Below are positions 1 through 5,099 of a stretch of DNA of 5,099 nucleotides, piece after piece. Numbering within the stretch: the first letter of the stretch is position 1; the number at the start of each line of letters is the position of its first letter. This DNA is from Holosporaceae bacterium (lineage in GTDB: Bacteria > Pseudomonadota > Alphaproteobacteria > UBA3830), in the NCBI GenBank assembly GCA_031284345.1, contig JAITAC010000129.1, positions 1 through 5,099 on the forward strand, given 5' to 3'. The notes beneath the pieces are model-generated. The model did not search any database. It had not been told where the DNA came from and saw nothing but the letters and a program-made list of their open reading frames with translations. Made by a program: the position numbers and the translations under genes.

Positions 1-277
1 CCATACCGGACTTGATGAGTCCGCAGGTAAGCTGGCGAAAAAGTTCGCTGGAGGAATTCCTACAATCGTGGCCAACGCAAACTTTTTTCAATTTTTTTTC
101 CGCCAGGAACGTACCAAAGGCGCGGCCAATGTAGTAGGCGTCGTCCGCAAATAAATTCCGATTGAATATGCCGCGAATATCGTACTCACGTAAAATATCC
201 TTCGCCAAAATACGCGAATCCCCAGGCGGGTCTTCGGCCATGAAGAAGAAATTCCGAATAGTCTTCAATAATTTCAT
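1..277 (-). CDS. Phosphomannomutase/phosphoglucomutase, N-terminal part (runs off left edge)
   Basis: This is the first 92 codons of an alpha-D-phosphohexomutase; the rest lies beyond base 1. Family members interconvert hexose 6-phosphate and hexose 1-phosphate in the cytoplasm, feeding nucleotide sugars to LPS and exopolysaccharide synthesis. Residues 30-36 read REYDIRG, the N-terminal signature of the bacterial PMM/PGM (AlgC/ManB-like) group. They are followed by DAYYIGRAFGTFL (46-58) and VCVGHDCRNSSSEL (66-79), which matches the usual VGrDgRlSSpeL strand and turn with His and Cys in place of the common Arg and Gly. The catalytic phosphoserine loop, metal site and sugar-binding loop are outside the window, so activity and substrate preference cannot be judged. 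The ATG at 277 is chosen because a weak GGA lies 6 bases upstream; it gives about 25 residues before the conserved core. An ATG at 241 is the alternative and has no better ribosome site. The gene is divergent from the LRR gene. Confidence 0.88.
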   Translation of the reverse strand, partial: MKLLKTIRNFFFMAEDPPGDSRILAKDILREYDIRGIFNRNLFADDAYYIGRAFGTFLAEKKLKKVCVGHDCRNSSSELFRQLTCGLIKSGM

Positions 278-297
278 TGTGGGTCCAAAACTCTAAT

Positions 298-306
298 ATT
301 GTACCA
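298..306 (-). promoter_or_regulatory. Candidate extended -10 promoter of the phosphohexomutase gene
   Basis: Read on the minus strand this is TGGTACAAT: a -10 hexamer TACAAT (5 of 6 to TATAAT) directly preceded by the TGn of an extended -10 element. No good -35 box is seen at 16-18 bases, which is common for extended -10 promoters. Transcription would begin near 291, giving a leader of about 14 bases before the ATG at 277. This is pattern matching only. Confidence 0.4.
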
Positions 307-321
307 TGATATATATTCATG
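305..321. promoter_or_regulatory. Small dyad CATGA-N7-TCATG, possible operator
   Basis: Perfect 5-bp inverted arms, CATGA (305-309) and TCATG (317-321), flank an alternating TATATAT centre. The dyad overlaps the TG of the candidate extended -10 of the mutase gene and extends upstream of it, a place where a repressor could block polymerase. The arms are short and the region is AT-rich, so chance is a real alternative. No regulator gene is visible in the window. Confidence 0.2.
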
Positions 322-397
322 TAAGCATAAAAAAGTTTATAAATACCAAAAAAAACATTATTCTCTAAATTTTCAAAACTTATTTACTTTCTTGTGT

Positions 398-403
398 TCT
401 AAT
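398..403 (+). promoter_or_regulatory. Weak -10-like hexamer upstream of the LRR gene
   Basis: TCTAAT matches the sigma-70 -10 consensus at 5 of 6 positions and would place the start of transcription near 410, giving a leader of about 27 bases. No convincing -35 is found at the right distance; the nearest T-rich stretch (TTTCAA, 371-376) is 21 bases away. A promoter must lie in 278-436 unless transcription enters from elsewhere, but its exact position is uncertain. Confidence 0.2.
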
Positions 404-427
404 TACCTATGTGGAACATAAATTCTT

Positions 428-431
428 GGAG
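428..431 (+). promoter_or_regulatory. Shine-Dalgarno sequence of the LRR gene (GGAG)
   Basis: GGAG ends 5 bases before the ATG at 437. It decides the start of the LRR protein. The in-frame GTG (codon 60) and ATG (codon 64) closer to the hydrophobic segment have no such site upstream, so the long N-terminal leader appears to be translated. Confidence 0.65.
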
Positions 432-436
432 TCTAC

Positions 437-2221
437 ATGAACAAAATTTTTTTTAAACCTGCGTCTTTGCGATCTTTTATATATCAGATTCACAGCCCGG
501 ATCTTCATGTACATCTGCTACACTCCGATCCTGCGCGACGCTCCCCCTTTAAAATCCTTACAAATACGGGATTTCGAAAGAACCCTAGTAGACTACGTTT
601 TTATGGCCGCTTAGTGCTAGCCACAATGCTTTTAATAACTAATGGCGCCTACGCCTCCGAAAGTTCCGCTCCCCAAGACAAACCTCCTGCCGCCGAAAGC
701 AGTGAATCTTCCGCTTCCCAGGATAAACCTTCTGGCGCCGAAAGTAGTGAACCTTCCGCTTCCCAGGATAAACCTTCTGGCGCAGAAAACAATGAACCCT
801 CCGCTCCCAAAGATAAACCTTCTGCCACCGAAAGTAAAGGGTCCGTTCCCGCAAACCAATCCACAAATATTCTGACTCCGGACGCGTTGCAAAATCTTCC
901 GTTTTCCGCCAAAAATGAGAAAGTAGCCGCCGATGACGTCGCCGGTATACGGGTAGTGGAAAATAAACTCGTGCTCCTGGGCTTTAGCAAAAATTGCTCG
1001 GTGGAACCTTTTGCGGCAGATGAAAGCTTCTCGGATCTGAATTTTTTTAAAAAATTTCCTAAATTGCTGAGCGCCGAATTTACAGGAATCGAATTGACCA
1101 AAGAGCGCCTCGAAAATATACAAAAATTCCTCCAGAAAGATATCCAAAACATCGTAATCGATGGTTGCGACATCAAACCAGAATACGTTGAATTGCTAGC
1201 AGATATCGTAAAAAAAAGAGCAACATTGAAAAATATAACATTTCGACTCATAGATATTTCTATCGAAAGCATCAAAGTTCTTTTGGCAGGATTATCTGAT
1301 TTGTCAGAATTGAAAACCATATGCTTTGCCTTCGACGAAATAGATAAGGACTCCTGCGAAGCAATCTCTCATTTAATAAAGAGCTCCTCCGAAACCCTGA
1401 AGAATCTTTCGTTGGCCTGGAATAAAATATCGTCCAAAGAGGAGAACGGAGAATATCATAATCTCTCCGAAGCCGTTGGCGGACTGAAAAATCTAAAACT
1501 ATTCGAGCTCTGCATGCTCAAAATAAACGAAAAAGAAACGGTGGATCTTTTCGCCGGAATCAGTCATTTGAAGTCGCTGATACGTTTCAAGCTCTTTCTC
1601 GGAAATATCTGCATCCATAACGAAGTAAAACTTTTCGAAAATGCAGAATCCCTCGGAGATGCTCTTAAGGATATGACGCTGCTGATGAGTCTCGATCTGT
1701 CCGGCATGAAACTGCCAAAAGATGTGATGCAGGTGCTGGCTCAAAATATCAAAAATTTAAAAAAATTAAAATATCTGGATATTTCCAACAATAGCATAGA
1801 TAAAGAAACAGCCCAAATACTGGCCGATTCCCTTAAAGAAAATGGAGAATTGAGAACACTTATTGCAAATAGTTGCGGACTAACAGCGCAAACATTTTCT
1901 ACTTTGGTAAAAGATCTCGGTAATTTAAAAATATCAATATTATACGCCCGAGATAATGTCATAAAAGAAGGCATCAAGGAGACTCCGGTAAAAAATATGA
2001 CTGATCTGCAGTTGATCGATTTTTCTAAAAATGAGCTGGATTTTGCGATGGCAATGGACTTTATAAAACTTACGGCGGAGCATCCTCGGCTGCAGGTGGT
2101 GAATTTCGGTGAAAACGGCGCCATTGATAAAATGGATCCCGCCGACAAAAAAATAAAACGGAACGATCTGGAAAATTGGAAAAGAGAAAATAAATGCTAT
2201 ACGGCGTTTTTGGGACTCTAA
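437..2221 (+). CDS. Exported leucine-rich-repeat protein, ribonuclease-inhibitor type
   Basis: A 594-residue protein with no recognised gene name. Order of parts: a basic leader (1-57); a hydrophobic stretch (about 59-69) ending NGAYA|SES, a plausible signal peptidase I site after residue 73; a Ser/Pro/Glu/Lys linker of four 15-residue repeats (77-135); and LRRs from about 210 to 560. The repeats begin at Leu or equivalent near residues 210, 236, 264, 292, 321, 353, 381, 416, 444, 472, 497, 524 and 552. They are mostly 28 residues long, with pattern LxxLxLxxNxIxxxxxxxLaxxLkxxxx; the clearest is LKYLDISNNSIDKETAQILA (444-463). This spacing is the RI/NLR-like class, in which the repeats form a curved protein-binding solenoid. 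No enzymatic domain, transmembrane anchor or LPxTG motif is seen. The ATG at 437 has a good GGAG. The stop overlaps that of holA on the other strand. Export and protein binding are inferred; a secreted host-interaction factor or a periplasmic binding protein are both possible. Confidence 0.85.
   Translation: MNKIFFKPASLRSFIYQIHSPDLHVHLLHSDPARRSPFKILTNTGFRKNPSRLRFYGRLVLATMLLITNGAYASESSAPQDKPPAAESSESSASQDKPSGAESSEPSASQDKPSGAENNEPSAPKDKPSATESKGSVPANQSTNILTPDALQNLPFSAKNEKVAADDVAGIRVVENKLVLLGFSKNCSVEPFAADESFSDLNFFKKFPKLLSAEFTGIELTKERLENIQKFLQKDIQNIVIDGCDIKPEYVELLADIVKKRATLKNITFRLIDISIESIKVLLAGLSDLSELKTICFAFDEIDKDSCEAISHLIKSSSETLKNLSLAWNKISSKEENGEYHNLSEAVGGLKNLKLFELCMLKINEKETVDLFAGISHLKSLIRFKLFLGNICIHNEVKLFENAESLGDALKDMTLLMSLDLSGMKLPKDVMQVLAQNIKNLKKLKYLDISNNSIDKETAQILADSLKENGELRTLIANSCGLTAQTFSTLVKDLGNLKISILYARDNVIKEGIKETPVKNMTDLQLIDFSKNELDFAMAMDFIKLTAEHPRLQVVNFGENGAIDKMDPADKKIKRNDLENWKRENKCYTAFLGL
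665..841 (+). repeat. In-frame 45-bp tandem repeat (4 units) encoding the linker
   Basis: The units are 665-709, 710-754, 755-799 and 800-841 (the last is one codon short). Each encodes a variant of S-A-x-x-D-K-P-x-x-x-E-x-x-x-x. Units 2 and 3 are the closest pair, 40 of 45 bases identical including their first 29 bases; units 1 and 2 share 38 of 45. The repeat makes a hydrophilic, Ser/Pro/Glu-rich spacer between the signal segment and the LRR domain. Since the unit is a multiple of three, gain or loss of a copy would change linker length without a frameshift. Confidence 0.9.
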
Positions 2222-3015
2222 AAGCGATTTCCAGTTTGCACCATATTATACAAATAGCTTTTGCTTAAGTCTTTTCCGGATTTCTGAGCAATTTCCGCTT
2301 TCAGCAGGGACTGCACGATGTTATGGCTAGAAAAATCAATGTTTTCCTGTTTCCGATCGTAGACTTTTTCTTTGAGGGCTATGTTTAGCAGGTATCTAAC
2401 CATCGGAATGAAGTCCAGCTGCTGGAAAAGTGTTGTTTTGTAGGCGACGTATTCTTTCAAAAGATTGTGATCATTGGCGTCCACTAGTATGCTGACTTTT
2501 TTGAACAGAGAGCGAAGATCTTCGTCAGAATTATTCATTATTTTTACGATTTCCGCAGCTATCGCTGGCGAAGCCTTCGGTATCAGTAGACGACACAGGG
2601 AATGCAGCGTGATGTCGCTTCTGAAAGAAGCTACCGCCAGGAATTTACTCTTCTGGAAAAAATCCGTTATTTTTTTCGATTTACCGTAGTCGCCGCTCTC
2701 CAGTATAAAAATATTTTTTTCCTGCTCAAGAAACGGAGCTAATTTTTCCTGATGATTGTCTTCAACTCCTCTAATACAGAAAAAAGAGACTCGACTGCCA
2801 AATAAATCGCATTGTCCGCCTACATTTTTCAAGCACTCGGATACGGATCCGGTAAAAACATCGATGTTTTCCGCCCGACAACCGTAGCGAGCCATAAATT
2901 TTTCCTTCACGAAATCACAAAATACTCCGAAAGATTTTTTGTAATTGCCATAGAGATAGAAAACGCTTCTATCCATGATGTGTGCATCGTTTATGCTTTT
3001 AAATTCAACCTTCAT
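2218..3015 (-). CDS. holA: DNA polymerase III subunit delta (clamp loader), short form
   Basis: The 265-residue product is read as HolA, the clamp-loader subunit that opens the beta sliding clamp during replication. Support: position directly after lptE in the conserved leuS-lptE-holA order; an N-terminal strand VFYLYGNYKKSF (18-29), where delta proteins have the degenerate P-loop-like YLxGxD region; and DLFGSRVSFFCIR (70-82), which resembles the E. coli SLFASR segment whose Leu-Phe pair inserts into the clamp. Here the pair is L71-F72, close to the E. coli numbering of 73-74. NIFILESGDYGKSKKITDFF (101-120) fits the next conserved strand-helix part. The C-terminus (about 225-262) has helical LLKAEIAQKSGKDLSKSYL. 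Usual length is about 330-345, so roughly 70 residues are missing, apparently from the middle and C-terminal helical domains; no frameshift is visible. The start overlaps lptE by 11 bp with only a weak GGA, suggesting translational coupling. Confidence 0.78.
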   Translation of the reverse strand: MKVEFKSINDAHIMDRSVFYLYGNYKKSFGVFCDFVKEKFMARYGCRAENIDVFTGSVSECLKNVGGQCDLFGSRVSFFCIRGVEDNHQEKLAPFLEQEKNIFILESGDYGKSKKITDFFQKSKFLAVASFRSDITLHSLCRLLIPKASPAIAAEIVKIMNNSDEDLRSLFKKVSILVDANDHNLLKEYVAYKTTLFQQLDFIPMVRYLLNIALKEKVYDRKQENIDFSSHNIVQSLLKAEIAQKSGKDLSKSYLYNMVQTGNRF

Positions 3016-3496
3016 TTTCCAGCACCATTTTTATATTTTCCAGGATTTTATTGGCTAATTCCTTCAGAAGAGTTTCGTTGTTGCGTCCGTAAATGGACAG
3101 CGAGATCTCTCCCTGCGAGTGCGAGATATTGTAGCCGACGTATACGCTAATCTCCCGATCCAGTAGATTTTTTCGATTTTCATCCTGCAGCACAACGTGG
3201 GCTACGTGGGAAAATTTCAATCTTTTGGCATTTCCATCGGTAGAAAACGCATATTGCTTTTCCGACGACGAGAGATCAATTTTCAATCGGAAATGCCTGT
3301 GCGCTAATTTTGGAGAAATACTTATGTCCCGCAGTGTATCTATCAGGTACGCCCTAAGTTTTTGGCCTTCGCGCTCCGCAATGACGTCGACGTCGATGCC
3401 GGATGCAACGCCGCCGGCGGTTCCATGCCCCGTTTGATACAAAGGGCGAACAGAACATCCCAGCAGAAAAAGAAAAATCAAAATTTTAGGCGACAA
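3005..3496 (-). CDS. lptE: LPS-assembly lipoprotein LptE
   Basis: The 163-residue product fits LptE, the outer-membrane lipoprotein that plugs and helps fold the LptD translocon placing LPS on the cell surface. The N-terminus has one Lys, a hydrophobic run and lipobox LLGC with the acylated cysteine at residue 14. The following SVRPLYQ matches the GFRPLY seen just after the cysteine in alphaproteobacterial LptE. The rest (about 30-160) has alternating strands and two helices as expected for the LptE fold, e.g. the helix [17 protein letters not shown] (41-57), and the length is normal. The start is TTG at 3496, inside the end of leuS (11-bp overlap). A GAAGGG lies 14 bases upstream, which is far, so re-initiation after leuS is likely. 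A second TTG at codon 6 would remove the only positive charge before the lipobox and is less likely. The end overlaps holA by 11 bp. Confidence 0.88.
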   Translation of the reverse strand: MSPKILIFLFLLGCSVRPLYQTGHGTAGGVASGIDVDVIAEREGQKLRAYLIDTLRDISISPKLAHRHFRLKIDLSSSEKQYAFSTDGNAKRLKFSHVAHVVLQDENRKNLLDREISVYVGYNISHSQGEISLSIYGRNNETLLKELANKILENIKMVLENEG

Positions 3497-5099
3497 AATT
3501 AATTATTTTTCCCTTCACAAATATTTGTTTTTTTATTTTGGCCGTGCCGATGATGTTTTTTACGTTATCGATCTCCAGAGCTTTTTGGAAAACCATCTCG
3601 TCAGGATCATCGATGGACACTTCTACGCTTCCCCGCAATTTCCCATTGACCTGCACCGGAAGCGTTATGGTTGATTTTATCAAATATTTTTCGTCGTAGG
3701 ATGGCCAATTGTGATCGGACGCCAGATTTTCAAATCCCAACATGTGCCAGGCTTCTTCGCAGATGTGCGGCACCATCGGCAACAATAATTTTATGAGATC
3801 GCGTATAATCACCGAAAACACCGGCTTATTTTCTTTGACGTCGTTCAGGCAGGAGTATAGAGAATTCACGCAGTCGCGTATGTGGGCGACCGCTCTGTTC
3901 ATGCCACGCTCATCGAGGGCATGTGTTACGTTTTTGATGGTGTGGTGAAACGCTTTATACACTTTCTGAACGTTGTTGTTCAGTCCATCAATATTTAGGT
4001 TGTGGCTGCATTCGGACGCGCAAACTCCCTGGGATTTGGCAAATATAAACAGTCGCCACAGGCGATTGATAAATCTCCAACAGCCTTCCAGTCCTTCATC
4101 AGACCAGGGGAAATCTTTTTCCGGGGGTGTATCCGAGACCACAAAAAGTCGCAGAGCATCTGTTCCGTAATTTTTTATAATAGTATCCGGATCTACCACG
4201 TTTTTTTTGGACTTGCTCATTTTTTCTACGCGACCGATTATTATTTTTTCTCCGGTGGCCGCTTCCTCCATAGTTCCCTCTAGATTTCTGGTCACTTCAT
4301 CTGGGGACAGCCATTCGCCGTTTTCCTTCTGGTAGGTAACGCTGCAGACCATTCCCTGGGTAAATAAATTTTTGAATGGTTCTCGAATTTTTATAAATCC
4401 GCAATCTGCCAACGCCTTTGTAAAAAATCTAGCGTAGAGCAGATGAAGTATGGCATGCTCGACGCCTCCGATGTATTGATCCACCGGCATCCACTGTTGA
4501 ACATCAGGGGAAGATAGTAAATCTGGATTCTGGTGATCATTCACGCAGAAACGAAGAAAATACCAGGACGAATCCACGAAAGTATCCAGCGTATCGGTTT
4601 CTCTAGTGGCATTGCCGCCGCACCGAGGACATTTCACTTGTTTCCAGGTGGCATGACGATCCAGCGGATTGCCCGGTTTATCGAAAGTAACATCGTCTGG
4701 CAACAACACCGGAAGATCTTCGTCCGCCAGTGGGACAATACCGCATTTTTCGCAATGAATCATTGGGATGGGACATCCCCAATATCTTTGGCGGGAAACG
4801 CCCCAATCCCGTAGCTTGTAAAATTTTTCCCGCTCTCCGACTCCGATTTCGCAAAGTTTATCGATGGCGCTTCTGCGTGCTTCCGGTATGCTTAGGCCGT
4901 CGAGAAAATCTGAGTTTATGACGGAGCCGCCACTCACGTATGGCAGACTTTTATCTAGAGCATCTTCGTCCGGGCGAATTACCTCTAGAATTGGAAGATT
5001 ATATTTGACCGCAAATTCGTAATCTCGTTCGTCGTGTGCCGGCGTAGCAAAAATGGCGCCGGTACCGTAGTCCATAAGTACGAAATTGGCGATATATAC
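3486..5099 (-). CDS. leuS: Leucyl-tRNA synthetase, C-terminal 537 residues (5' end beyond right edge)
   Basis: A class Ia aminoacyl-tRNA synthetase that attaches leucine to tRNA-Leu in the cytoplasm. The frame is open to the last base of the window, so the N-terminal ~300 residues (HIGH motif and most of the CP1 editing domain) lie outside; bacterial LeuRS is about 830-870 long. Counting from the first visible codon: [20 protein letters not shown] (5-24) continuing to HDERD (22-26) is the end of the editing domain with its conserved Asp residues; [13 protein letters not shown] is at 96-108; two CxxC pairs (C116/C119 and C157/C160) form the zinc-type insertion; HLLYARFF is at 219-226; KMSKS, the ATP-binding loop, is at 293-297; an anticodon-binding helical region follows; and the C-terminal tRNA-binding domain starts with [10 protein letters not shown] (481-490). 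All visible motifs are intact. It is the upstream gene of the leuS-lptE-holA unit and overlaps lptE by 11 bp. Confidence 0.98.
   Translation of the reverse strand, partial: VYIANFVLMDYGTGAIFATPAHDERDYEFAVKYNLPILEVIRPDEDALDKSLPYVSGGSVINSDFLDGLSIPEARRSAIDKLCEIGVGEREKFYKLRDWGVSRQRYWGCPIPMIHCEKCGIVPLADEDLPVLLPDDVTFDKPGNPLDRHATWKQVKCPRCGGNATRETDTLDTFVDSSWYFLRFCVNDHQNPDLLSSPDVQQWMPVDQYIGGVEHAILHLLYARFFTKALADCGFIKIREPFKNLFTQGMVCSVTYQKENGEWLSPDEVTRNLEGTMEEAATGEKIIIGRVEKMSKSKKNVVDPDTIIKNYGTDALRLFVVSDTPPEKDFPWSDEGLEGCWRFINRLWRLFIFAKSQGVCASECSHNLNIDGLNNNVQKVYKAFHHTIKNVTHALDERGMNRAVAHIRDCVNSLYSCLNDVKENKPVFSVIIRDLIKLLLPMVPHICEEAWHMLGFENLASDHNWPSYDEKYLIKSTITLPVQVNGKLRGSVEVSIDDPDEMVFQKALEIDNVKNIIGTAKIKKQIFVKGKIINFVA

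Noticed and set aside
278..436. Small RNA, tRNA or riboswitch in the intergenic region
   Set aside because: No cloverleaf, conserved aptamer or GC-rich structure is visible; the stretch is AT-rich with poly-A runs.
1040..1057. T7/A6 inverted repeat resembling a terminator
   Set aside because: It lies inside the LRR coding region, encodes Asn-Phe-Phe-Lys-Lys-Phe in frame and has no GC stem.
632..1320. Long open frames on the minus strand (75, 171 and 223 codons) and a 77-codon plus-strand frame over the linker region
   Set aside because: They are a side effect of the 45-bp repeat, which lacks stops in several frames. Their translations are low-complexity Gly/Arg/Phe or Leu/Pro repeats without a ribosome site or recognisable domain.
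1741..2148. 135-codon open frame antisense to the LRR gene
   Set aside because: It mirrors the LRR coding frame, has no recognisable domain or ribosome site, and the plus-strand protein there shows clear repeat structure.
2220..2262. AAAAGC (2220-2225) and GCTTTT (2257-2262) as a terminator for the LRR gene
   Set aside because: A 6-bp AT-rich stem with a loop of about 31 bases is too weak, no T-run follows, and the sequence is holA coding DNA.
2812..3150. 112-codon plus-strand frame over the start of holA and end of lptE
   Set aside because: It is antisense to two well supported genes and its product has no recognisable features.
4002..4814. Plus-strand frames of 63-93 codons opposite leuS
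   Set aside because: The minus strand encodes highly conserved LeuRS motifs through this whole region; these frames are shadows.
1..5099. CRISPR array, insertion sequence, toxin-antitoxin pair or phage-defence system
   Set aside because: No spaced direct repeats, terminal inverted repeats, transposase, nuclease or paired small genes are present. The only repeat is the in-frame linker repeat.

Overview
The window looks like a proteobacterial, probably alphaproteobacterial, chromosome segment. Three housekeeping loci surround one accessory gene. The evidence is the gene order leuS-lptE-holA (minus strand), an LptE-type lipoprotein with the CxxRPLY motif right after its lipobox cysteine, and the start of an alpha-D-phosphohexomutase with the REYDIRG motif. 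The accessory gene encodes an exported leucine-rich-repeat (LRR) protein of the eukaryote-like ribonuclease-inhibitor type. That content, together with the AT-rich intergenic DNA, suggests a host-associated lineage such as Holosporales. This placement is inference; nothing here fixes the taxon.

Layout: bases 1-277 (minus) hold the N-terminal 92 residues of a phosphomannomutase/phosphoglucomutase, which runs off the left edge. Bases 278-436 are an AT-rich divergent intergenic region with a plausible extended -10 promoter and an overlapping dyad on the mutase side, and a clear Shine-Dalgarno sequence on the other side. Bases 437-2221 (plus) encode the 594-residue LRR protein. It has an unusually long leader, a signal-peptide-like segment, a linker of four 15-residue tandem repeats, and about 12-13 LRRs of roughly 28 residues. 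Bases 2218-5099 (minus) hold leuS (3' part), lptE and holA. They are joined by two 11-bp overlaps and look translationally coupled.

The LRR gene and holA converge, and their stop codons overlap by 4 bp, so there is no space between them and no strong intrinsic terminator was seen. LeuRS charges tRNA-Leu, LptE serves lipopolysaccharide (LPS) assembly in the outer membrane, and HolA is the clamp-loader delta subunit. The three share an operon by conserved order, not by a common pathway. The phosphohexomutase would supply sugar phosphates for LPS or exopolysaccharide. The LRR protein is the only gene here with a likely specialised role, probably extracytoplasmic protein binding. Its function cannot be read from the sequence.
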